Positions 1 through 5,276 of a stretch of 7,202 nucleotides of DNA are shown here, in pieces. The stretch comes from an uncultured Lachnospiraceae bacterium. Lineage in GTDB: Bacteria; Bacillota; Clostridia; Lachnospirales; Lachnospiraceae. The position numbers and the translations under genes were made by a program. The notes under the pieces were generated by a model. It saw only the letters and a program-made list of their open reading frames with translations. It was not told where the DNA came from and searched no databases. The stretch covers positions 1 through 7,202 of the forward strand of contig CADBUD010000127.1 of the NCBI GenBank assembly GCA_902797785.1. The letters run 5' to 3'. The stretch's first letter is position 1; the number at the start of each line of letters is the position of its first letter.

Positions 1-441
1 ACCCAGGGGAGTATCGACGGCGGCTATTTATTTACGGTAACACAGAACGGCAATACCTATTATATCCGTTACCGTTATGATTCAGATACCTTGTCGATTT
101 TTCAAAATGACATGATTGCCCTAAGCTCAAGGGCAAGCTATGAAAAGTCAAGGCTTACTTCACAAAAATACAATAGCGCCATGGTGTTAAATACGATAAA
201 GCTGGCAGCTTCGTCAAAAACGATAAAAAAAGGAAAGTCCTATAGGGTCCGGTTAAAATCCACCAGATATCGTTCCCATATTAAAAAGATTTCTTATTTT
301 TCAAAGAATAAGGCAGTGGCAAAGGTAAGCAGTAAGGGCGTAGTCAAGGTGCGAAAGAAAAAGAGCACGGCGATTTTAGTGAAGATTACCTTAAGGAGTG
401 GCAAGAGCAAAACACTAAAGCTTCAAATAAAAGGGAAATAA
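1..441 (+). CDS. Partial surface/secreted protein with C-terminal bacterial Ig-like (Big_2-type) domain
   Basis: The frame is open from the first base to a TAA at 439-441, so the gene begins upstream of the window and only its last 146 residues are seen. A TTG at 91 is the first in-frame start-like codon, but the frame continues upstream with plausible protein (beta-rich, with TVTQNGNTYYIRYRYDS), so it is probably not the real start. The last ~75 residues look like a Big_2 Ig-like fold: KTIKKGKSYRVRLKS, then a short KKISYFSKNKAVAKVSSKG stretch, then a lysine-rich closing strand ending in LKLQIKGK. Such domains are typical of exported adhesin-like or cell-wall proteins of Clostridia. No sortase signal or membrane anchor follows, so attachment, if any, lies elsewhere in the protein. 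The specific function cannot be told from this fragment. Confidence 0.75.
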   Translation, partial: TQGSIDGGYLFTVTQNGNTYYIRYRYDSDTLSIFQNDMIALSSRASYEKSRLTSQKYNSAMVLNTIKLAASSKTIKKGKSYRVRLKSTRYRSHIKKISYFSKNKAVAKVSSKGVVKVRKKKSTAILVKITLRSGKSKTLKLQIKGK

Positions 442-493
442 GACTAAAGAAACAGGGAAAGTTATCCGATATATATTCATTGGCATAAAACAT

Positions 494-662
494 TGCCGCT
501 TTGTTCGTGCTAAGGAAAGTATGAAAGGTAAACCTTTCATATCTACCTTTATGGCACAGCAAGTGTGCCATGCAGAGGAAAGTATGAAAGATAAATCTTT
601 CATATCTACCATTATGACGCAGTGAATGCGTCATGCAGAGGAAAGCATGAACAAAAACGGCA
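494..662. repeat. Structured palindromic element: two double-hairpin units enclosed by an inverted repeat
   Basis: This fills most of the 300-base gap between the Ig-domain gene and the EAL gene. The left arm (494-510) and right arm (645-662) are imperfect inverted repeats. They form 11 consecutive pairs including one G·U (500-510 with 645-655), then, after a small internal mismatch, 5 more pairs (494-498 with 658-662). Inside lie four perfect 8-bp hairpins at 521-540, 551-571, 584-603 and 614-634, giving a multibranched fold. The strand is undetermined because the structure is nearly symmetric. It could be an RNA element, a REP/MITE-like interspersed repeat or a DNA cruciform. I do not recognise it as a named RNA family. 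The rest of the gap (442-493 and 663-741) shows only a 10-bp palindrome at 697-706 and the ribosome binding site of the next gene. Confidence 0.7.
512..651. repeat. 63-bp tandem repeat, two full units plus a partial third
   Basis: Unit 1 spans 512-574 and unit 2 spans 575-637; they match at 52 of 63 positions by eye. The start of a third unit (GAGGAAAGCATGAA, 638-651) runs into the right arm of the enclosing inverted repeat. Each unit reads: linker (GAGGAAAGT-like), hairpin ATGAAAGR-TAAA-YCTTTCAT, linker ATCTACCWTT, then a second hairpin with 8-bp stem and 5-nt loop, then GCA. Stem differences between the units occur as compensated pairs: 528/533 G-C becomes 591/596 A-T, 554/568 G-C becomes 617/631 A-T, and 556/566 A-T becomes 619/629 G-C. 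All other differences fall in loops or linkers. Confidence 0.85.
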
Positions 663-741
663 GGTCATTTCATTCATGAGCAGAAGTGAGACATGTGGAT
701 ATATCCGGTACGGAAAAAGATGAGAAATACAGGGTGATTTC

Positions 742-2622
742 ATGGTAGAATTAAGTATTCATTATGGTGCGATTGTACAAGTGATTTTTTTGATTTACTT
801 TTGTTCTAGGAAGTCAAGTTTAAGACTCCGGGGAAATGTAGTTTATTTTCGTATCCTGATTTTTTCGCTGATCAGCTTGATTGCAGATCTGGGTTCGATT
901 TATGCCATTATATATAGTGATTCCCTTCCGGAATTCTTTGTGATGGCGGTTTGTAAGTTTTATCTGATTTCCCTGATTTTGATTGCGGGGATGTGTTATC
1001 TCTATCTGATTGTCGATCTGAATCAGTGGGGGAGCTATCAGCTTCTTTGGTGGGGCGGCAACAGTTTTTTTGTTCTGGGAGTTCTTTTCGTCGGACTTCT
1101 TCCGATTAAAAAATTTTTTGATGGAAAACAATTATATACCTATGGGCCGGCAGTATTGACGACCTATGTGTTCTGCGTGTGCTATTTTATTGCTATGGTT
1201 GCAGCGGCAATCGCATATCGAAAGCGCATGAACCGCCGCAGGATGGTCTCTGTTTTTGCGTTTATCGGGGTGATGATGGTCGCTGTCGTGATTCAGTTTT
1301 TTAATAATTATCTTCTGTTGGTCGGCTTTGCCACAGCGCTTGGATTGACCGTGATGTTCGCGGAAATTGAGAATCCGGACTTTTACATCGACCGGGAGAG
1401 TGGCGCATTTTCAGCACATGCCTTAATGGAGTTCATGGAAGAATTGTTTGCCAAAAATAAGACATTTTCCGGATTAAACATTACCCTGACGGCAGAAAAT
1501 GAGCTGCTGGGCAGGGAAGAGCAGAAAATTTTGTTGATTTCCGTAGCAGATTTTCTGACAAAATATAAAAAATCAAGAGTCTTTCGAAATGTAGGAAATG
1601 AATTTGCAGTCATCTTTGAAAAAGAAGAAGACCTGTATGATGTTCTGGCTGATCTGGAGGGCTTCTTATCCGCTCCAATCCAAACAGAGACAGGAGAAAT
1701 CAGGGTTCGGGCAAAGTATTTAATCATGCCGGACAGCAGTCTGGCACGAAGCGCCAATGATGTCTTTATCTTCCGGAGCTTTCTGCTCTCTCTTGGGCTG
1801 GAGAGTGAACGGGTCGTGGTAGATGAAGAGACAGTAAAAACACTGAAAAGAAAAGAAGAAATCAGGACTTTGGTCCGTGAGGCAATTGATGAAGAGAGGG
1901 TGGCAGTCTATTATCAGCCGATTTATTCGACCCAGACACACAAGTTCAGCTCAGCGGAGGCTCTGGTGAGGATTCTCAATTCAGACGGTTCGATCATATC
2001 ACCAGGACACTTTATCCCGGTGGCAGAGGAGACAGGACAAATCGTTGAACTGGGAGAAATCGTATTTCGCAAGGTCTGTCAGTTCATAAAAGAGCATGAC
2101 ATCAAAGCTATGGGGATGGAGTATATCGAAGTCAATCTTTCCGTTGCCCAATGTGAGAAGGAAACATTGGCAGAGGACTTTGGGAGGATTTTAAAAGAAT
2201 ATGATGTTGAACCAGGGCAGATCAATCTGGAGATTACTGAGACAGCTTCAATGGAAGCAAAAGAGGTCCTGCTCCAGAATATGCATGATTTTATGGAGAG
2301 AGGAATCAAGTTCTCCTTGGATGATTTTGGAACAGGACAGTCAAATTTAAACTATATCATGAGCATGCCGGTAGATATCGTAAAATTTGATTATTCCATT
2401 ACAAGAGATTATTTTGTCAATGCCCGCGCGAAATATGTTGTGGAGAACATGGTCAATATGGTACAGCAGATGGGAATGGAAGTTGTTGCGGAAGGAGTCG
2501 AGACGAAAGAGCAGCTGGAGGAATTTTCGTCTCTCGGAGTCGATTTTATCCAGGGCTACTATTTTTCCCGACCGATTCCACAGGATTCATTTTGTGATTT
2601 TATCAGGGAAAATAATCAGTGA
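742..2622 (+). CDS. Membrane-bound c-di-GMP phosphodiesterase (7 TM – degenerate GGDEF – EAL)
   Basis: This 626-residue protein is predicted to linearise cyclic di-GMP to pGpG at the inner face of the membrane. Residues ~7-207 form about seven hydrophobic helices (near 7-21, 33-56, 65-92, 102-121, 135-158, 168-187, 189-207) that probably act as the sensor. Residues ~215-360 look like a GGDEF domain: DRESG at 217-221 replaces the usual D-x-LTG, and the signature is VGNEF (284-288) instead of GGDEF, so cyclase activity is unlikely and a regulatory or GTP-binding role is possible. Residues ~370-622 are an EAL domain with the expected catalytic and metal-binding positions: EAL (406-408), N465 in VNLS, EITE (497-500), DDFG (527-530), K548, E584 in EGVET, and Q604 in QGYY. 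The ATG at 742 follows an AGGGTGA-like ribosome binding site (731-737) with 4-nt spacing. It appears to be transcribed apart from the preceding gene. The specific stimulus is unknown. Confidence 0.92.
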   Translation: MVELSIHYGAIVQVIFLIYFCSRKSSLRLRGNVVYFRILIFSLISLIADLGSIYAIIYSDSLPEFFVMAVCKFYLISLILIAGMCYLYLIVDLNQWGSYQLLWWGGNSFFVLGVLFVGLLPIKKFFDGKQLYTYGPAVLTTYVFCVCYFIAMVAAAIAYRKRMNRRRMVSVFAFIGVMMVAVVIQFFNNYLLLVGFATALGLTVMFAEIENPDFYIDRESGAFSAHALMEFMEELFAKNKTFSGLNITLTAENELLGREEQKILLISVADFLTKYKKSRVFRNVGNEFAVIFEKEEDLYDVLADLEGFLSAPIQTETGEIRVRAKYLIMPDSSLARSANDVFIFRSFLLSLGLESERVVVDEETVKTLKRKEEIRTLVREAIDEERVAVYYQPIYSTQTHKFSSAEALVRILNSDGSIISPGHFIPVAEETGQIVELGEIVFRKVCQFIKEHDIKAMGMEYIEVNLSVAQCEKETLAEDFGRILKEYDVEPGQINLEITETASMEAKEVLLQNMHDFMERGIKFSLDDFGTGQSNLNYIMSMPVDIVKFDYSITRDYFVNARAKYVVENMVNMVQQMGMEVVAEGVETKEQLEEFSSLGVDFIQGYYFSRPIPQDSFCDFIRENNQ

Positions 2623-2624
2623 TG

Positions 2625-2645
2625 TTTGCCCATGAAATGGGTAAA
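2625..2645 (+). other. Small intergenic hairpin between the EAL gene and mtaB
   Basis: TTTGCCCAT and ATGGGTAAA flank a GAA loop and pair over 9 bp with one G·U. The hairpin lies just after the EAL stop codon and its right arm ends at the upstream in-frame ATG of mtaB (2645). No T-run follows, so it is a poor intrinsic terminator. It could protect the 3' end of the EAL message, and it argues against 2645 as an efficient start. Confidence 0.4.
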
Positions 2646-2662
2646 TGATAGATTATGCGATT

Positions 2663-2677
2663 GGGAGGAAGAGATTG
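2663..2677 (+). promoter_or_regulatory. Ribosome binding site that sets the TTG start of mtaB
   Basis: GGGAGGA (2663-2669) lies 6 nt (counted from its AGG) before TTG at 2675. The in-frame ATG at 2645 has no comparable Shine-Dalgarno sequence. Starting at 2675 gives the family-typical N-terminus (M)KTASLHNLGCKVN. Confidence 0.75.
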
Positions 2678-4021
2678 AAGACAGCATCATTACATAATCT
2701 GGGCTGCAAGGTAAATTCATATGAGACCGAGGCGATGCAGCAGGAATTAGAAAAACATGGATATCAGATCGTGCCATTTGGTCAGCCTTGTGATGTGACC
2801 GTGATCAACACCTGTTCTGTGACCAATATGGCAGATAAAAAGTCCCGTCAAATGCTGCATCGGGCCAGGACGGTCAGCCCAAAGGGAATTTTAGTCGCAG
2901 CCGGCTGCTATGTGGAGTCCTCAAAAGCCTGGCTTGAGGAGTGGGCAAAAAAGGAGAACATCGATATCCTGATTGGAAATCACCAAAAATCAGAGTTGAT
3001 GGATAAGATCAGGGAGTTTCAGAACAAAGAGGAATTACGGGCCGGGGTTCCGGAAATTGCCGGGGTAACAGAGTATGAGGAACTAAAAATTTATCGTACT
3101 GCAGAGCATACCAGGGCGTTTATGAAAATACAGGATGGCTGCAATCAGTTCTGCAGCTATTGTATCATACCCTATACACGGGGGAGAATCCGCAGCCGCA
3201 GACAGGAGGATGTTTTGGAAGAAGCCGGGCGTCTGGCAGAGGCGGGATATCATGAAATCGTCCTGACGGGGATTCATGTCAGTTCTTATGGGGATGGGAC
3301 GGGAGCGGATCTTCTTGAGCTGATGAAACGAATGTCAGATATCAGTGGAATCGAACGGATCCGGCTCAGCTCCTTAGAACCAGGATTGATGAAGGAGGCG
3401 TTCGTAAAAGAATTATCCGGAATACAAAAAATCTGTCCCCACTTTCATCTTTCCCTGCAGAGCGGATGTGAAGCGACACTGCGCCGCATGAATCGAAAAT
3501 ACACGCCGGAGGAATACGAGGAGACCTGTCAGAGATTGAGATACTATTTTGATCTGCCGGCATTGACCACAGATGTGATTGTTGGCTTTCCGGGTGAGAC
3601 AGAGGAGGAATTCTTGCAGACAGAGGAATTTGTCAGGCGTTTGGCATTCTATGAAATGCATGTATTCAAATATTCCAAACGGAATGGGACGAAGGCTGCG
3701 CAGATGGAGCATCAAATCGATGAAAAGACGAAGACACAGCGCAGTAAACGCCTGATTTCTCTGGGGAAAGAAATGAAGGAGAACTACCAAAAACAGTTCT
3801 TGGGACAGGTGAAGGAGATCCTTTTGGAAGAAAAAATACAGACAGGGGAGAAAACCTACTGGGTGGGACACACCAGAGAATATATCAAAGCAGCATTTTT
3901 GGAGAGCGGGGAGTCAAAGCTTGAAAAAAACACCTTTGTGACAGGAAAACTTCTTAAAACACTGGATGTGGAAGGTACTTTTTATAACATTTTACTTGCA
4001 ACTTTAGAAAATATATATTAG
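2675..4021 (+). CDS. mtaB: tRNA t6A37 C2-methylthiotransferase MtaB (radical SAM)
   Basis: MtaB converts N6-threonylcarbamoyladenosine at tRNA position 37 to its 2-methylthio form (ms2t6A), using two iron-sulfur clusters and S-adenosylmethionine. From the TTG at 2675 the protein has 448 residues, a normal family length; starting at the ATG at 2645 would add 10 atypical residues. The N-terminal methylthiotransferase domain carries its three cluster cysteines at C11 (LGCKVN), C47 (NTCSVTN) and C78 (AAGCYVE). The radical-SAM domain has the C-x3-C-x2-C motif in DGCNQFCSYCIIPYTRGR (C156, C160, C163), followed by LTGIHVSSYG, RLSSLEP, LQSG and DVIVGFPGET. A TRAM-like RNA-binding segment occupies roughly residues 370-436. 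The LGCKVN start and the overall pattern fit MtaB (B. subtilis YqeV) rather than MiaB or RimO. It is the first gene of the co-directional group, 32 bases before ireB; no clear promoter is visible in the 52-base gap upstream. Confidence 0.95.
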   Translation: MKTASLHNLGCKVNSYETEAMQQELEKHGYQIVPFGQPCDVTVINTCSVTNMADKKSRQMLHRARTVSPKGILVAAGCYVESSKAWLEEWAKKENIDILIGNHQKSELMDKIREFQNKEELRAGVPEIAGVTEYEELKIYRTAEHTRAFMKIQDGCNQFCSYCIIPYTRGRIRSRRQEDVLEEAGRLAEAGYHEIVLTGIHVSSYGDGTGADLLELMKRMSDISGIERIRLSSLEPGLMKEAFVKELSGIQKICPHFHLSLQSGCEATLRRMNRKYTPEEYEETCQRLRYYFDLPALTTDVIVGFPGETEEEFLQTEEFVRRLAFYEMHVFKYSKRNGTKAAQMEHQIDEKTKTQRSKRLISLGKEMKENYQKQFLGQVKEILLEEKIQTGEKTYWVGHTREYIKAAFLESGESKLEKNTFVTGKLLKTLDVEGTFYNILLATLENIY

Positions 4022-4053
4022 AATATGTCTATCAGTATGAAGGACGTGAGAGA

Positions 4054-4317
4054 ATGCAGGATTTGAAAAACACACAATTTTTTAGAATAGAAAAAGAACA
4101 GGAGATTCAGGTCAGCGATGTACTTTCGCAGGTATATCAGGCGATGGCAGAAAAGGGCTATAACCCGGTCAGCCAGATCGTGGGGTATATTATGTCAGGC
4201 GATCCGACTTACATTACGAGTCATCAGAATGCGCGCAGTCTGATTATGAAGGTCGAGCGTGATGAGCTAGTGGAAGAGCTTCTCAGAGAATATATCAAAA
4301 CAAATTCATGGGAGTAG
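4054..4317 (+). CDS. ireB: IreB family regulatory phosphoprotein (UPF0297/DUF965)
   Basis: This 87-residue cytoplasmic protein matches the IreB family along its full length. The hallmark is the core EKGYNPVSQIVGYIMSGDP (residues 34-52), followed by TYITSHQNARSLI and VERDELVEELLREYI. In Enterococcus faecalis, IreB is phosphorylated on N-terminal threonines by the PASTA kinase IreK and influences cephalosporin resistance; other members (B. subtilis YrzL) are less studied. One threonine lies near the N-terminus here (T7, in LKNTQFF), a possible phosphorylation site by inference. AAGGA at 4040-4044 precedes the ATG by 9 nt. It sits between mtaB and ruvX with only 4 bases to ruvX, so the two are almost surely co-transcribed, a widely conserved pairing in Firmicutes. 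Confidence 0.93.
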   Translation: MQDLKNTQFFRIEKEQEIQVSDVLSQVYQAMAEKGYNPVSQIVGYIMSGDPTYITSHQNARSLIMKVERDELVEELLREYIKTNSWE

Positions 4318-4321
4318 CAGT

Positions 4322-4816
4322 ATGTCAGAGGCGAGCAGAATCAATGAGTCAGATAGTCTGTCAAAGACTGCCCCGGCTTTGTCCGGAAGGGTCATGGGGC
4401 TGGACTATGGGAAAAAAACAGTAGGGGTTGCAGTCAGCGATCCACTTGGAATAACAGCACAAAAGCTGGAAACAATAGAGAGAAAGTCCGAAAACAAGCT
4501 GCGAAAGACCTATGCCAGGATTGAAGCAATCATTCTGGAGTATGATATTAAAAAAATTGTTCTTGGATATCCTAAGAATATGAACAATACCATAGGAGAG
4601 CGGGCAGAGAGCACCTTGGAGTTCAAGGAGCATTTGGAGCGGCGTACGAATCTGGAGGTCATTTTGTGGGACGAGCGTTTGACCACAGCGGCAGCAGAGC
4701 GGGTACTGATTGAGGAAGGGGTTCGCAGAGAGCATAGAAAGGACACAATTGACCAGATTGCAGCTGTATTTATTCTTCAGGGATATCTTGACTCTGTGAC
4801 CAGGGACGAAACATAG
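4322..4816 (+). CDS. ruvX: RuvX/YqgF family RNase H-fold nuclease (putative Holliday junction resolvase)
   Basis: This is a 164-residue YqgF-family protein. The family has an RNase H-like fold and has been linked both to Holliday junction resolution and, in E. coli, to 16S rRNA 5'-end maturation. Visible motifs are VMGLDYGKKTVGVAVSDP (acidic D28), IVLGYPKNMNNTIGERA, WDERLTTAAAERVL (E118) and DTIDQIAAVFILQGYL (D141, D144), covering the usual catalytic positions. The ATG at 4322 follows GGAG (4311-4314) with 7-nt spacing; that site overlaps the end of ireB, suggesting translational coupling. Compared with homologues that begin at about the MGLDYG methionine, this start adds a serine-rich tail of 24 residues. 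An internal ATG at 4394, preceded by GGAAGG but only 3 nt away, is a less likely alternative start. Confidence 0.93.
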   Translation: MSEASRINESDSLSKTAPALSGRVMGLDYGKKTVGVAVSDPLGITAQKLETIERKSENKLRKTYARIEAIILEYDIKKIVLGYPKNMNNTIGERAESTLEFKEHLERRTNLEVILWDERLTTAAAERVLIEEGVRREHRKDTIDQIAAVFILQGYLDSVTRDET

Positions 4817-4845
4817 GAAACAAATTTATTTCATGTGTTTCCTAT
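4813..4845 (+). other. Hairpin between ruvX and the DUF1292 gene
   Basis: ATAGGAAAC (4813-4821) and GTTTCCTAT (4837-4845) pair perfectly over 9 bp around a 15-nt loop. The left arm includes the ruvX stop codon. There is no T-tract after it, so it is more likely an RNA-processing or stabilising hairpin, or chance, than a terminator. Confidence 0.4.
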
Positions 4846-4868
4846 AGCAGTGCGAATGGAGGATACAG

Positions 4869-5141
4869 GTGGAAAAAATTACACTCCAAACGGAGGAAGA
4901 AGAAAAATCATTTTATGTTCTGGAAGAGACAAAATTAAGCGGAGTCTCCTACCTGCTTGTAACAGAAGAACAGACAGGGGATGGAGAGGCTTATATTCTA
5001 AAGGAGATTTCCAAAAAAGATCAAAACGAAGAGGAGCATTCAAGGGAGGCTGTCTACGAATTTGCCAGCGACGAAGAGATTGATGTGCTTCAGGATATTT
5101 TTGAGGAGCTTTTAGAGGACGTCGAAATTATAACAGAGTAA
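4869..5141 (+). CDS. yrzB: DUF1292 domain-containing protein (YrzB-like)
   Basis: This is a small, strongly acidic protein of 90 residues. Its pattern (start VEKITLQTEEEE, then a beta-rich FYVLEETKLSGVSYLLV and EAYILKEI, then FASDEEIDVLQDIFEELLED) matches the DUF1292 family, whose members in Firmicutes follow ireB and ruvX. The molecular function of the family is unknown to me. The start is GTG at 4869: GGAGG at 4858-4862 sits 6 nt upstream, and no in-frame ATG gives a better beginning. It lies 52 bases after ruvX, with a hairpin in that gap, and 132 bases before the RNase J start. The family call rests on both sequence character and gene order. Confidence 0.88.
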   Translation: MEKITLQTEEEEKSFYVLEETKLSGVSYLLVTEEQTGDGEAYILKEISKKDQNEEEHSREAVYEFASDEEIDVLQDIFEELLEDVEIITE

Positions 5142-5165
5142 AATAAAAATACTTGAAAGAGTACA

Positions 5166-5241
5166 ACGAAAAACAAGGATGATCTGTCCGGTTTTTTTGG
5201 AAGAGAAGATTGTTTTTCGTGTTTTTTCATGTGTTTTTTTC
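5166..5241 (+). promoter_or_regulatory. Candidate leader/attenuator hairpin upstream of RNase J
   Basis: ACGAAAAACAA (5166-5176) and TTGTTTTTCGT (5210-5220) form a perfect 11-bp inverted repeat around a 33-nt loop. It is followed by T-rich runs (GTGTTTTTTC at 5219-5228 and GTGTTTTTTTC at 5231-5241). A second, purely A/T-rich pairing (5232-5239 with 5252-5259) lies just before the ribosome binding site. This could be a terminator after the DUF1292 gene, an attenuator, or an RNase target in the RNase J leader. The stem is low in G+C, so terminator strength is doubtful. A TTGAAA at 5153-5158 lacks a good -10 partner. Confidence 0.45.
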
Positions 5242-5261
5242 GTGCAAAAATAAAAAACAAT

Positions 5262-5276
5262 GGAGGTGTTGTCTTG
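5262..5276 (+). promoter_or_regulatory. Ribosome binding site that sets the TTG start of RNase J
   Basis: GGAGGTG (5262-5268) lies 7 nt (from GGAGG) before TTG at 5274. The in-frame ATG at 5229 lies in a T-rich leader with no Shine-Dalgarno sequence and would add 15 unusual residues. Confidence 0.8.

Noticed and set aside
481..505. Possible terminator of the Ig-domain gene (GGCA ... TGCC followed by GCTTTGTT)
   Set aside because: The stem is only 4 bp and its right side is part of the left arm of the larger inverted repeat.
386..634. Minus-strand open frame of 82 residues across the 63-bp repeats (and a shorter overlapping one)
   Set aside because: It is the repeat read in frame because the period is a multiple of three; it overlaps the end of the Ig-domain gene and has no recognisable domain.
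512..651. CRISPR-like array
   Set aside because: Only two and a partial unit, repeated material makes up the whole unit with no unique spacers, and no cas genes are present.
697..706. Perfect palindrome GGATATATCC upstream of the EAL gene as an operator
   Set aside because: Ten bases, A/T-rich centre, single copy; likely chance without other support.
4835..5083. Alternative plus-strand frame overlapping the DUF1292 gene
   Set aside because: Arginine/lysine-rich out-of-frame shadow; the overlapping frame matches a known family with a good ribosome site.
5153..5183. Promoter with TTGAAA -35 before RNase J
   Set aside because: No acceptable -10 hexamer at 16-18 nt spacing; the best candidate is 19 nt away and matches poorly.
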